In this document: positions 38,614-50,262 of the stretch, piece by piece
Layout of the letters: the number at the start of each line of letters is the position of its first letter
Numbering within the stretch: position 1 is the first letter of the stretch
Origin: Aspidiotus rigidus
Taxonomy: Eukaryota > Arthropoda > Insecta > Hemiptera > Diaspididae
Direction of reading: 5' to 3'
Assembly (NCBI GenBank): GCA_035079385.1
Contig: JAVHKY010000023.1
Coordinates: forward strand, 744,001-808,000
DNA length: 64,000 nucleotides
The notes under the pieces: model-generated
Database searches by the model: none
Told to the model about the DNA's origin: nothing
What the model saw: only the letters and a program-made list of their open reading frames with translations
Position numbers and translations under genes: made by a program

Positions 38614-38825
38614 TTTTTTCTCCTAAGTTTCATCTGAAGTTTATTTTATTGTGTGACATTTTTCTATTATTTTCAAAATATTATACTTACCGTAATACAT
38701 TAAATAAAAAGTTTGAAAAAAATTTTACATTATGACGGGGGCGGCACTCAGCCATCTGCCTAGGGCGGCGAAAAAGTTAAATCCGCCACTGGACGCAATG
38801 CGTCGAAGAGAATTGAATTGAATTG

Positions 38826-39473
38826 AGCCCAGCATTCAACGTCTTGCTTGGCAGTCTAAAGATGCTACCGACGGTAGCAAAACGTTACGTACGCATGTTT
38901 GTACCGGTTTCAATTAAAATGTGGTGGCGGGAAGCTTTGTCCCAGGGAGAGACTGCTCGCGGTTCCTGGACCCTCGCTGAAAAGGACCTTTACATAAACG
39001 AACTAGAACTCTGGGCGTCCTTCTTTGTGCTTGAGTCGTTTACAAAAGATTTATCCGACGCTAACATCCTGCTAAGAGTTGACAGTACTACTGCTATTGC
39101 GTATGTAAATCGTATCGGAGGAATCAAATTCCCCCGCCTATGCGCCATTGCCTTACTTTTATGGCAATATTGCGAAAAGTCTAATCTATTTGTTTTCGCT
39201 TCCTACGTTCGATCCGCTGATAACGGCATGGCGGACACAGAGTCAAGAAAACTGGATACAGAGTTAGAATACGAGTTATCACAGGCGGCCTTTACAAAAA
39301 TCATCTCCCAGCTAGGAAATCCGGAGGTTGGCTTATTCGCTTCTCGAAAAAATCACAAGTGTGAGAGATACTTCGCGTGGAAATGCGATCCTGGTGCAGA
39401 AGTAATAGATGCCTTCACTGTGTCCTGGACACATGAACATTTCTACGCCTTCCCTCCTTTCGCACTGATTTAA
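38826..39473 (+). pseudogene. DIRS-like RNase H domain fragment
   Basis: The frame contains WTLAEKDLYINELELWASFF (the ELE stretch of DIRS-type RNase H), LLRVDSTTAIAYVNRIGG and the SYVRSADNGMADTESRK region, then a tail with GLFASRKNHKCERYFAW. This matches the C-terminal half of DIRS-family RT-RNase H proteins. The RT domain is absent, so the element is 5'-truncated or was cut by the hAT insertion just upstream (hAT ends at 38791). The context (a tyrosine recombinase downstream) supports the DIRS assignment. Confidence 0.8.
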
Positions 39474-39675
39474 TCCTACGAGAAAAAGCGACAGGAATCC
39501 TAGTCGTACCAAACTGGCCAGGCCAACCTTGGTTTCCTCTCATCCAGCAACTCCTCTCTTCTAAGCCTGTGCTGCTTCATTCGTCTGAAAACTTACTTTT
39601 ATCTTCCGACAGGATTCCTCACCCTCTTGCAGAGCGGCTTTCCCTGGTGGCAGGGATTGTGTCCGGAAGGCACTC

Positions 39676-40607
39676 TTGAAACAGAATCTCTCGCGGCCAA
39701 TGATCAAGATCATACTAGCGTCTATTCAAATTTCTACAATGACAACGTACACGTCGGCGCTGAGTAAGTGGTGGTACCATTGCGAAAAGAACCACATCGA
39801 TCAATTTGCCCCATCCTCTAATCATATTCTGGAATTCCTACATCGACAATTTTGCTCTGGACTCTCCTATAGTTCTCTCAATGTTGCACGACCTGCCCCA
39901 TAACAAGTTCCCGGGGCAACCCAATAATAAACAGATTTTTTAAGGGCATTGCTAACCTACGACCAGCCCAGCCAAAATAAAATCACACCTGGGATCTCCA
40001 GTGACATGTGTGCTCAACTATTTCAGGAACCAACCGCCGACGACTTTTCTGTCTACGCACGCGGTATCTAGAAAACTGATCACCCTTCCAGCTCTAACCA
40101 CCGGCCAACGTATACAAACGCTTAGTGCTATAAAGATCCCTAACATCCAGAGGTCAGCGGAAAAAATCTCAATCTTCATCCCGGATAGAATCAAGACGTC
40201 AGGAAGAGGAAGAGCACAACCCCTGCTCTTTCTCCCCTTCTTCCGAGAACCACAAGTATGTGCCGCTCAGACTCTCATCGACTACCTACCGGATCACTCA
40301 ACCTCTTCGACACGACATAAATGATCTTCTCATCTCCACTAACAGCCCATTCCGTCCGGCATCCACGCAAACCCTCAGCCGGTGGGTCAAAGAGACCCTA
40401 CACGCAAGCGGTATAGACAGCAATTTCAAATCCCATAGCACAAGACACGCTGCTACTTCCGCCGCCCAACGAGGAGGGGCTTCTTCAGATTCCATCTTGA
40501 AAGCAGCGGGCTGGACTGCAACTTCGCAAAGCTTTGCGAGATTTCACAATAGACCTGTCAGATCGGAGGATTCTAATTTCGCTCTAGCGGTGCTTAACCC
40601 GAATTAA
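39676..40607 (+). pseudogene. DIRS-like tyrosine recombinase (disrupted)
   Basis: Three frames carry pieces of a phage-integrase-like recombinase. 39676-39903 holds the N-terminal core-binding part (TYTSALSKWWYHCEKNHIDQ). 40001-40324 has the first catalytic Arg (TTGQRIQTLSAIKIP). 40260-40607 has the HxxR box (HSTRHAATSAAQRGG) and the GW motif (KAAGWTATSQSF). The expected catalytic Tyr in the FxxFY motif is His (SFARFHNRPV, codon CAC at 40545-40547). There is a stop after 39901 and a frameshift near 40300. The enzyme cannot be functional as written. Confidence 0.85.
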
Positions 40608-40659
40608 GTTATTACTCTCTGGAAGAATATCATGTTCTAACGTTATACATATAGTTGAT

Positions 40660-42162
40660 CAGACGAAGTCATACTCAAGCGAGTAATACAACCGGAGTAA
40701 TTTACAATAGCCACAGAAATTGCCATGCAACATATGGGAGACCTTTTGATTCAAACAAATGTTCGCCAAGAAGAATTGGGTGAATTTTTCAATCTCCTCA
40801 ATATTTGTTGGTCTCTCAATTATTGCAAATTCGATAATAAGTTTTTTGAGTTTCCTGAAGAGGTTGGAATACCCATCGGTTCTCCTTTGGGTTCTCTCAT
40901 TTCGGAGGTCTTTATGTCTAAGTTTGAGCTCGATTTGTTCTCCTCTGGCAGTACGTATTTAGATCAGATTTATTATTGGCACAGGTATGTCGACGATGTG
41001 TTGTGTACGTAGACTGGTCCCCGAGAGCTCTTTTTGGAGTTTCTCCAGTATCTAAATAATCAATATCCTTCGATAAAATTTACTTTAGAAATCGGTGGCG
41101 CACCTATTAATTACTTGGATTTGACGATCTGTAATAGAGATGGTATCCATGAATTCGCCATATACAGGAAAGATACTGCGACCGATATTACTGTCCACGG
41201 CAAATCTTTCTGCCCTGTGGCCCATAAATATGCTGGATTTAACAGCCTAATCCATCGACTGACTAGTATTCCTCTCAATCAGTCAGCCTTCCAAAAAGAG
41301 GTATCAACTATAAAGCACTTGGCCAGAGTGAATGAAGTGAACTTAGACATTGACCTTATGATCCAAAGGAAAGTTACTCGAAAATGCCTCGATTCCACCA
41401 CCTCCCTCCCCCGCAATACAGCCCTAAACAGTAGAGAGCGTTGGATAAGGCTTCCGTTCTTGGGGCAGTTTTCAGCTCAATTGAGTCGTGTCCTACGCCC
41501 CTTCGGATTTCGGCCTGTGTATTACAACCCCAATACCATAAAAATTGTATTGGTTAGGCTAAAAGACCCCATCCAACTGGCCGAGAGGAGTGGTGTGTAT
41601 AAAGTTGAGTGTAGGGATTGTAACGGAATTTATATTGGCGAGACAGGCCGTCAGTTGAAAATTAGAATCGCTGAACATAGGAAGGCGTGGGAAAAGAAGA
41701 ATATAGGTGAATCGGCGTTTGCGGACCATCTAATCACTAGCGGCCATAGCATTAAAGAGGGGTCCGAGGTCCTCCTCTATAGAGAAAACGCGTATTCGAA
41801 GCGAAAAGCTTCGAAGCGAAAAGCGTTAGAACACATCGAAATAATCCGTCATTTAAATGACGACGACCTTAATGTGCTCAACAGGTACATACCTGATGAG
41901 GGGTTGATTGAACTAGTTTACGAGTATGATTCACGTCGTGATGACTCGCTGGTTCAATCCTGATTTCCTCGTATGTTTCTAGTTTACAGCCGGAGTTGGT
42001 TCAGTCGCTTTCCAGTCCCCGTTGACAATGATTGTCTAATCGAAAGCGCTCCGGCATCGTTAAATTTCTGTGGCTATTGTAAATTACTCCGGTTGTATTA
42101 CTCGCTTGAGTATGACTTCGTCTGGTATATCTGGCCATAAATTGAGAAACCGCATTGATTCT
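40660..42162 (+). mobile_element. Penelope-like element D, 5'-truncated
   Basis: A 1503-bp PLE bounded by an 11-bp target duplication atatagttgat (40649-40659 and 42163-42173). It opens with a 62-bp inverted copy of its 3' UTR (40660-40721 against 42063-42124), leaving a 38-nt tail. The forward part starts abruptly inside RT, shortly after motif A, at ATGCAACATATGGGAG. It lies just downstream of the DIRS-like recombinase and probably interrupts that element's 3' region. Confidence 0.93.
40725..41963 (+). pseudogene. PLE D RT C-terminal half plus GIY-YIG endonuclease, one stop codon
   Basis: Begins in RT between motifs A and B. Motif B (GSPLGSLISEVFM) and RYVDD are present. A single TAG at 41010-41012 replaces the Trp seen in sister copies (LCTWTG); on either side the frame is the same and open. 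The second half (41034-41963) has IKHLARVN, ERWIRLPFLGQF and a complete GIY-YIG domain (GVYKVECRDCNGIYIGETGR, then EHRKAWEKK and SAFADHLITSGHS). A local duplication (tcgaagcgaaaagc repeated at about 41794-41824) adds SKRKA residues. The endonuclease is the best preserved in the window outside the 58-60 kb copy. Confidence 0.92.
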
Positions 42163-42412
42163 ATATAGTTGATGTCGGTCTGCTGATCGTCTCGTAGCCT
42201 GATTATGAAGTAACGATGTTCAGATCTCCTTCAGTTAAAGAATTATGTTAGTAAAAGATTGTTCGGAGTTGATTAAGTTATACAAATTAATTCAATTGTC
42301 TTCTTTCTTCCGGAAGGTACTATAGTTTATTAAAAGTCCTTTTTGCTCCGTTGGTCATCTGAGTGAGGATTGCTGTGAGCGCTTTGAACATCTACATGTT
42401 GGCATGAAATAC

Positions 42413-42722
42413 AATTGTACAATTGAACGAACTTACCTGGTGAAGTTCAATTGAAATTGTATGAGGGCCTCCTCCAAGCAGAACACTCCCTCCGCTTCGT
42501 AATTCCGTTGGGAAGGCCCTCCCTACGTTTCTCCCTCAAAGCAATCGTTTACTTTGAAGAATGAAGTCTAACGTGGTTGATATGGTAAGGTTGATTTTTT
42601 TTCGCTTTAGAAGTGTGGCTGCACTGCACTCACGTCAGATACTATATGTTGTTCTGCTTGGAGGAGGCCCTCATACAATTTCAATTGAACTTCACCAGGT
42701 AAGTTCGTTCAATTGTACAATT
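42413..42722. repeat. Foldback element with perfect 73-bp arms
   Basis: Arms 42413-42485 and 42650-42722 are exact reverse complements (outer end aattgtacaattgaacgaac). A 164-bp loop separates them. No coding capacity and no obvious target duplication. It may be a MITE or a piece of the DIRS-like element lying 1.8 kb upstream. Exact identity over 73 bp in an otherwise decayed area suggests a young insertion or selection on pairing. Confidence 0.93.
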
Positions 42723-43984
42723 ATAGTCTGTCACAAAAAAAAAAGAAAAAAAAAAGAAAAACTTCTGATGGTACTAATAAGTGCAGCAGTAAAAAATGAC
42801 TATTCAAGCACGTAATAATTTTTACAAGAGAACCGCCCTACAATATATCACTCAACTGCGTTACTAAAATTTGAAACCAAATTTCATCCTTTCTTTCTAA
42901 AGCGTATTCTTGTGGATTTCAACCCAGAATTCAAGAAGTGGCGAGTTAAAGAAACCGCAGAGGAAAAAATTCTTAGATTTTTCGCACTTTCGTACCGTAT
43001 TTCAAGGAGTGCGGATGTGGTTACAGGGGTGGTACATTCTTTCGTTAGATTTTGTCGGTATTTTTTTCATTATAAGACACGAGGGCGAATACGCGGAATG
43101 TGTGAGGAATTTCTTTTGCGACACTCCGCGTTGTAATTAACGGTTTCGTCTGAAAAATTACGCTTTTATTTCGTTCGCGCGCTCGAAGATGTGAAACCTT
43201 ACCTATTAGGTACAATAGCATAACATCAGTATTCGGTCTCAACGATGACCTTGTGAACGAAAACACACAGTGTCTAATAGCTGATAAGTGGATGTAAATT
43301 CTGGGATTAGATCGTAAATGTGACGTGTTGCGCACATGTCTGGCTTTTCCTTATTGCGCTATTACAAACTGTCGTAATTCTACAGTAGCCGTAAAGATGA
43401 GTCGTTTACATCGGACAGAGTAAATACACTACGTGATTTTACGGCGCTACTCAATTTAGTTTAGAAATACCGAAATACCTCTGATTTACAAACAATATTG
43501 TGGTTATAGCGCGAGATTGGCGAGAAAAATTTTGAGAATACGAAGTCAGCTTCACTGATTATTGCTCACGAATGGAAAAGAATGCGAAAAAATTAAAAAA
43601 TCATTATTAGCTCGTGCTGTCACCTGATGACTCTATTCATACACAAGGCAGATTCATGACCTTAGATCGAGCGCGACCTCAACGTCGCAAGGTTGTAGGT
43701 ATTTCATCTCTATAGACATTTGATTTTGACAGATGCTGTTTTTATTGTTCGACACCGAAGTCAGAAGAATAAACTTGAGGTCGTTTCTATCGAGAATATC
43801 CGGCGGTTCGGCTGAAAAATGTAATCCTGTGCTTCAACTCGAATCCATACAATCGCACAGGAAGTAAGCTATCCCTCCTGAATTTGAGAAAGAACAATGT
43901 GCCCAAAATCGAATCTATACTTTTTTGAATATTACGGGATGTATACTCAAATGAGTAGAAAATTTGAAAAAACCGCAAGGAATT
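42723..43984. other. Unassigned sequence
   Basis: No gene, tandem repeat or element end is recognised. The open frames at about 42910-43140 overlap one another and lack motifs. Confidence 0.45.
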
Positions 43985-45010
43985 TCATCTTTTGGTTAAG
44001 CAAACATCTTTAAAGCTTGAACACCAACGAAAACGGAGAAAATCACAACGAGGTCATGATTGAACTAGCGAGTCGTCAAAATGTGAATCATTCTCATAGA
44101 CTAATTCAATCAATCCCTTATCAAGAAAATGCCTGTCTAAAGGGTGGCGTCTTCGCTATTCCGATATCGAATACTTTCAATATTATTGAGGGCCATGCGT
44201 TTGAAATATGAATTCTCTCTATGCTGGAGGATTTCAGATCCCTCTTTCAACCTGTGACTACTTTCGATTGTATGATCGGCAAAGGCCTACACAATCAAGT
44301 TACCTTTCTCCCACGCCTTTTTATGTTCGGCCACTCTAATTTGAAGCTAGTGGGCGACCATCCCTATAATTATAGACTCCAGGGCAATCATGGCAGGCTA
44401 CTCTATAGATGCCACTTCTCTCGGCCATAGGAATGGGATCCTCCAATTTAATGAACGCCTGAATTGAGATTGTAAAAAGCTGGCTGGAACCCAGAAGGAC
44501 GGAGGACACGACCGAGCTGCAAGGAAAATTTGCCCAGGAAAGGGAGTCCAATCCAACGTTTTCTACTATTAAGGTGCGAATCCCGGGGGGAGGAGAGTCA
44601 CGGTACTTTCTAGTAAGCTTCTTGCGGACCATACGGTCAGTGTTCAACTTGACGTAATTCAATCTGGCCAAGTGTTTGATCGTCACGGAAGCAGCCTGAC
44701 TCAAAGGGATATAAGTCATTTGATGAATTAAGCCATTGAAAGTAATAAACAATCTTGTGGGCAACAGGACAAAAAGACGACCCGTGGATTACAACATTGA
44801 TCGAAGTTTCTTTCCTAGAAATACCAAACTTGCGAACGCCGTCTCTAACAGAGATGGACAAATCCAAGAAGTTTATTGATGAACCACTAACTCCCAGAGT
44901 GAATTTTATGGAAGAGTAATGGCTATTCAAACATGCAAGAGACTCACTGAGGAGTTCTGCAGGACCGATCCACTTTGCGCTGTGGTGTCTGGCGGTGACT
45001 CCCACCAAAC
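43985..45010 (-). pseudogene. Heavily decayed minus-strand PLE E
   Basis: The minus strand carries late RT and post-RT sequence: PAELLSESLACLNSHYSSIK, then SGSSINFLDLSISVRDGVR and VIHGSSFCPVAHK (44637-45008). After a frameshift come VTIKHLARLNYVKLNTDRMV and RSGIYRVACHDCPGVYNYRD (44336-44764). The YIG of the endonuclease has become YNY. Short remnants of the endonuclease C-terminus continue to about 44050. The RT catalytic part is missing. This is an old, dead copy. Confidence 0.85.
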
Positions 45011-47220
45011 TATTTCTACCGCGTATTTATGAATCAATTTGTCTAATTTCGGGAAGACACGGACTTGGAGAATTGATGCCCTAGTCAAAATCTACATGTG
45101 GTTATACGGGATAAACGGGATTTGCGCTCCAGAAGTACAAGAGTACCACGGAGATTTAGTCAGGACGTGGTTCATCTCAAGAACTGTCACCGTCTTGTCA
45201 ATTGGAAAATGTTGCTGAGCAAGCCAAACAACTGCAAAAGAAAGTCAGCAAACAAAGCGTGATCAATGTCAACAAGAGGAGAACAACTAGTCCTTATTTT
45301 GCAAAACTATCATCATCACGCCACTCGCTCTAAGTAGATGGGTTCCAAATTTGTTACTACTTTCAATGCGGTTCTTTTAAAGGCGGACACTTAGTGCTGA
45401 AAAGCCAATTTTACAGAAACGCTATGAGGTAATAACTAGGCAAGTATGAAAACATCCTTCAATGTATTCCGGGACAATTTCCGGACAAAGGATCTCCTTA
45501 AACTGGTAAAATTCTCGTGGTAGAGAACCTTCAAGTTGAAATTTAAATCACCAGGAAAACATGGAAATTTGTCTGGAAGTTTGCCTGTTCTGAAACGAGA
45601 TCAGTCGCGTAAGCTTCCCATTGGTGTTGTTGTCATGTTTTGCTTCCTGTTTTCAGGACTAACAACGAAAAGATTCATACAAAGTTTTGTCACCTGACCG
45701 AGCTTGTATGCTATGTCAATGCATACAAAAATCAAACCGCCAATATCCACCCTCTTGGTTTTGTTACTGAATACCATATTGTTTAAAAGAGACTCATCAA
45801 CCTGCCACAGGTAATATGAATGCAGAGACATGAAAAAGGCGTTAAAGGATTGAAAAATAAGACAATCAAACGTAATTCTGGGCTGACCTAAGCTGGAAAT
45901 GATGACAACCCTACCCTAGGAAGTAGAAAAGAGAGATCAAAACATTTCAGCAAACCAAAAACAAGATGAACCGGGCAGAATGATCAAATGAACTTTCTTA
46001 ATGACGAACACATCATCGTGAGTCAAGAAATACGTCACATTTCAGAAAGCTGAAGCCTATGACTAGTAAATTCAATTGATTAGTATAAGTAGGAAGCGTA
46101 ATTAACTTTATCGATAGGAAACAAGAAAGTTTTTGGTATCGTGAGCAGTAATTGCTAGATCGCACGTAGATTCAATGATTTAGCCTCCGAGCCTTCTAGT
46201 GATTGAAAATTGTTATTCCACAAATATCTCTAAAATTAAATCCGAATTGAAACGTAATTACGATAATTAAACGTCATAATTTTAAAAACCGTTTCTACAT
46301 CTTCGGACAGAGGATTTTACCGAATTTCTAGATTTCACTTTAGCATATTATAAGCTTACGTAGTCCAAAATACAGATCGTATGATTATCTTTCTTAATAA
46401 ATAATTCGTAAGATAAATAGAAGGACATTCATTCCACATGGTCATTTTCAAAATTGACGCGCATAGGTTTTTACGAAGGTTTGATCATACGAGCGCGTGT
46501 TACCTGAGCCATTCTCAGTTGTTGAAAAATTGAAATTTGAATTTTGAACAATACTCATCACGAGAATTCTCCGACTTCTCGACTACGATTCAATCCACAC
46601 AAGCTTCAGAAATCTCAAATGAAGTTACCAGAGTTCGTCCCTCAGTACTTCGTTATGATGCGAGTACATTTGTCTGAGTGTTCAGTAACGGTTAAATGGT
46701 ACATGTGTAAATAATAAATTTTTGATATTATCTTAATAGAACATAGAATAAAGCTGACATGACGCTTGCGGAATCCAGTTTGGCCAATGAGCCATCGAAA
46801 CTTTTCGCGGCAGTCAGTCATAAATAATGAATTCCTCATGGTGCATGGCACGCTTATCCGGGTACTGTACATAGCCTTTCACTCGAATCATAAATGTCGA
46901 AGCCAATATGAGAAGTGAAATATAATCTTCAATTTTTGTATCTCAACGAGAAAGTTTCATATTGTTTCATTATAATAATTTCGTGAAAAAGGATCTAAAG
47001 TCTAATAATAACCCGTTTTATGAGAGGTTAAATACCCGTTGGGAATTTTTTACAATTTTCCTTCTGTTTTTCTATCTTTCCTCCTCTTGTTATGGACTTC
47101 AAAAAAAAATTTATTTTTGAGCCACAACAGCGACAGGCCGAATATTAGGATAACAAAAGGGAGTTTCCTTACCGATCTGAACTTTATAAAAGTCGGCCAA
47201 GCTCTGAATAACTTTTTATA
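45011..47220. other. Unassigned sequence
   Basis: No gene or element is recognised on either strand. Sequence is A/T-rich and motif-free to my reading. Confidence 0.45.
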
Positions 47221-47390
47221 GTGAATGTCACAGCTCGATGACGTCATAGGTGAGCCTTGCGACGTCACAATCTTATGAGGTCAAGTCCCGCTTTTATCAT
47301 ATATGGCTTGAGCCCGGGGGCCAGTGACGTCACAAGTCAGTTTTTATCAAGTTCCCCCCTCTTATGTATGTTACAGAGAATGTCTGAACT
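47221..47390. repeat. Composite repeat piece with CRE-like tgacgtca words
   Basis: Contains gatgacgtcataggtgagcc, ttgcgacgtcacaatc and cagtgacgtcacaagtcag, together with a degenerate 45-bp-family phrase (cttttatcatatatggcttg). Almost the same order (gatgacatcataagttagcc, ttgtgacgtcacaattta) is found at about 51111-51150. It belongs to the dispersed composite family that also contains the minisatellites. Confidence 0.65.
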
Positions 47391-47609
47391 AGTTATTGTA
47401 AACAATATCTACGACAGGCAGGGAACGTACTTCATTGTCCATTTTCCCAAGGATTTGCCTTCAATCGCGAAGAGCCATTGGGGGAAGTGCTGAATAATAG
47501 TAAATGACACGGAAGATAGAGATGTACGTGTACAATTAATAATGAATGAATCACCGGAGAGTAATATTTAATCATAAGCGAAAAGCAATGTTATTCCATG
47601 TCAGATGAC

Positions 47610-48610
47610 AAGAGGGATGTCGATTTACGTGTTACAATGGCCGACAATTTTGTAATGGTGTATTCAACAGCTTAATGGAAATATGGCCGGAGTTAAATAT
47701 AGAACACGGCAAACCTCGCCACAGCCAAAGCCAAGGGTCGGTGGAGAAGGCAAACCAGGACATCTAAAATATGATACATATTTTCATGGAGGACTGACCC
47801 CTCGTCAACAAAGTGGAGTGCTGCCTTGTATTTCATTCAATTTATGAAGAACGGAAGCTACCACGCGGGTATCAAGAGAAGCCCATATGAGGCACTGCAC
47901 TGTTCGGTTCTCATCCTAAGGTAGGGTTAGACGTTTTGTCATTACTTGAAGTCGTCACGAAAACCTTGCGGACCGAAGAACAGCTGGAACAGGTCTTAAG
48001 TTCTACTACGACAGGTGATTCCTCATCAACTGTAGAATCATCTCTCTCTCATAGCTCCCCGACTTCTGACTTAGGCGATCTATTGTCTGCTCGAATGTCT
48101 ACACCAAACGTTTGCGTGTCATGGGGCTTTGACGCGCCCCCTTTACAAACATCTTCGTGTGCTCTCCGTTTGCGGAAGGAAAATATTGGCAAGAGAAGAA
48201 GGGAGTCGAAAGGAAATCTAGAGATGCAGGCTAAAGAGGTGAAACAGCGATCAGATCGAAATTTTCCATATCCTCAGGTAGGAGATACGGTGCGAGTTCA
48301 TGTACCACAGGTAAAACAGATGGGCGCAATGTGTTGGTATGCGTGCTGGAAGTGACGTCAAATAACTTCTTCAAACTAGGTACGCGTCACGGTACTTTGA
48401 AGCAGCTGTACGCGCAGTCCAAGTTTCAATTGTGCCATGAAACGTTTGTACCGACCAAAGAGACGTCCATACGTTCAGTAGCTTCAGCGGCGGCAGTAGG
48501 AAATGGTCAGGGTTTTATATTTGCTACTCACGTTCAAAGAAATGCGACACAAAAGGCTGTTTGTGGGTCTAAAGCGCAATACTCTGTAATTCGGAATGTA
48601 ATATAATAGC
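47610..48610 (+). pseudogene. Ginger/KRBA2-like DDE integrase remnant
   Basis: About 47631-47770 reads NGRQFCNGVFNSLMEIWPEL then HGKPRHSQSQGSVEKANQDI, the second half of a DDE integrase core with its catalytic Glu (QGSVE). The Asp expected just before NGR is Tyr. After a stop and frame change comes FIQFMKNGSYHAGIKRSPYE. 47936-48355 and 48331-48606 give a Ser-rich linker, VGDTVRVHVPQV and LGTRHGTLKQLYAQSKFQ. In a third frame a Cys-rich end follows (SKKCDTKGC, then LCNSEC). This order matches integrase-derived proteins of the Ginger/KRBA2 type. At least three frame changes and stops mean it is dead. Confidence 0.8.
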
Positions 48611-48929
48611 TTGTCATGTTGCAATAAATAATCCCCCCTTTTTTTAGTGTGCGGGAGAAGCCTCTTATTTCTTTTCGAATGTGTCATCCTTGCACGTATA
48701 AAAAAACTCTTCAATTTAATTTTACCTATTTGCTAAGGACTTCACGCGATTGTTAACAATTACTAGTATGTGTAGACAATGCCTAATTAATGTAATGGAA
48801 AATGTTTGATTTCTACACGCACTCTACCTAAAAGAGCACGTAATTGTTTACATTTCCTAGTTATTGTTTACATTGCCTCAATTGCACTGAGGGATGAAAC
48901 GCAAATCTACCTGGACAAAAATCTATTTT

Positions 48930-50262
48930 CAGTACTTCGTTTATCAAATAGGTCGATTCTTACGTCAAATCGTCCACTCAGTCCAAAAAAAAATAGTCAA
49001 AAAATTCTCCAGGCGCTGGAACGGTCATCTGGAAATGAGAAAAAATCGAGAAAATCCACTTTTTCAACCTAGAGAACCGTGAGTTTTGGTATGTCGATCA
49101 TCGATTAGGTCGATTCTTATATAAAATCATCCGCCGAAGTAAAAAAAAATTGACAAAAAATTCTCCAGTCGCTGGAATGTTCTGGAAATGGTAAAGAATC
49201 GAGAAAATCCACTTTTTCAACCTGGAGAACCGTGAGTTTTGGTATGTCGATCATCGATTAGGTCCATTCTTATATAAAATCGTCCGCCGAAGTCGAAAAA
49301 AATTTACAAAAAATTCTCCAGTCGCTGGAATGTTCTGGAAATGATAAAGAATCGAGTACATCCACTTTTTCAACCTGGAGAACCGTGATTTTTTGTATTT
49401 CGTTCACCGATTAGGTCAATCCTCATGTGAACATATCCTATGAGTTTGAAAAAAATAGTCAAAAAATTCTCCAAACGCTGGAACGGTCTGGAAATAAGAA
49501 AAAATCGAGAAAATCCACTTTTTCAACCTAGAGAACCGTGAGTTTTGGTATGTCGATCATCGATTAGATCGATTCTTATATAAAATCGTCCGCCGAAGTC
49601 GAAAAAAATTTACAAATAATTCTTCAGTCGCTGGAATGTTCAGGAAATGGTAAAGAATCGAGAAAATCCACTTATTCAACCTGGAGAACCGTGATTTTTC
49701 GTATTTCGTTCACCGATTAGGTCAATCCACATATCCTATGAGTTTGAAAAAAATAATCAAAAAATTCTCCAGTCGCTGGAACGGTCTGAAAATGAGAAAA
49801 AATCGAGAAAATCCACTTTTTCAACCTAGAGAACCGTGAATTTTGGTATGTCGATCGTTCATCAATTAAACATATCCGTTGAATTCGGAAAAAAAATTGT
49901 AAAAAAATTCTCCAGTCGCTGGAACGGTCTAGAAATGATGAAAAATCAAGAAAATTCACTTTTTCAACCTGGAGAATCCTGAATTTTGGTATTTCGTTCA
50001 TAGACTAGATCGATACTTATGTAAACACGTCCGCCAAGTTTGTAAAAAATATTAAATAAATTATCCAGTTGCTGGAACGATCTAAAAATAAAGAAAAATC
50101 GAGAAAATACACTTTTTCAACCTGGAGAATCCTGAATTTTGGTATTTCGTTCATAGATTAGGTCAATTTTTATATATGTAGACACGTCCGCTAAGTTCGT
50201 AAAAAATATTAAATAAATCTTCCAGTCGTTGGAACACTCTGGAGACAGTAAAAAATCGAGGA
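48930..50262. repeat. Satellite array, about 150-bp period, 8-9 units
   Basis: Tandem units each contain aaattctccagtcgctggaa, then aatcgagaaaatccactttt, tcaacctggagaaccgtga and gattaggtcgattcttat. The anchor cactttttcaacct occurs near 49054, 49211, 49369, 49515, 49671 (one change), 49815, 49958 and 50108, giving steps of about 145-160 bp. Units diverge towards the right end. Two sub-types (ending in aaatcgtccgccgaag or catatcctatgagtttg) alternate in part. No coding function is evident. Confidence 0.92.

Larger units (their letters stand above)
35460..38791 (+). mobile_element. Complete hAT DNA transposon, 3332 bp
   Basis: Bounded by an 8-bp target duplication gacgcaat at 35452-35459 and 38792-38799. 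Terminal inverted repeats are about 14 bp: cagcggtggattta at the left, cagtggcggattta read inwards from the right (12 of 14 match). Subterminal copies of ctgcctagggcggc occur near both ends in the same orientation and may be transposase-binding sites. The interior carries one transposase gene with an intron. All of these are hAT hallmarks. The element looks complete. Confidence 0.95.
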
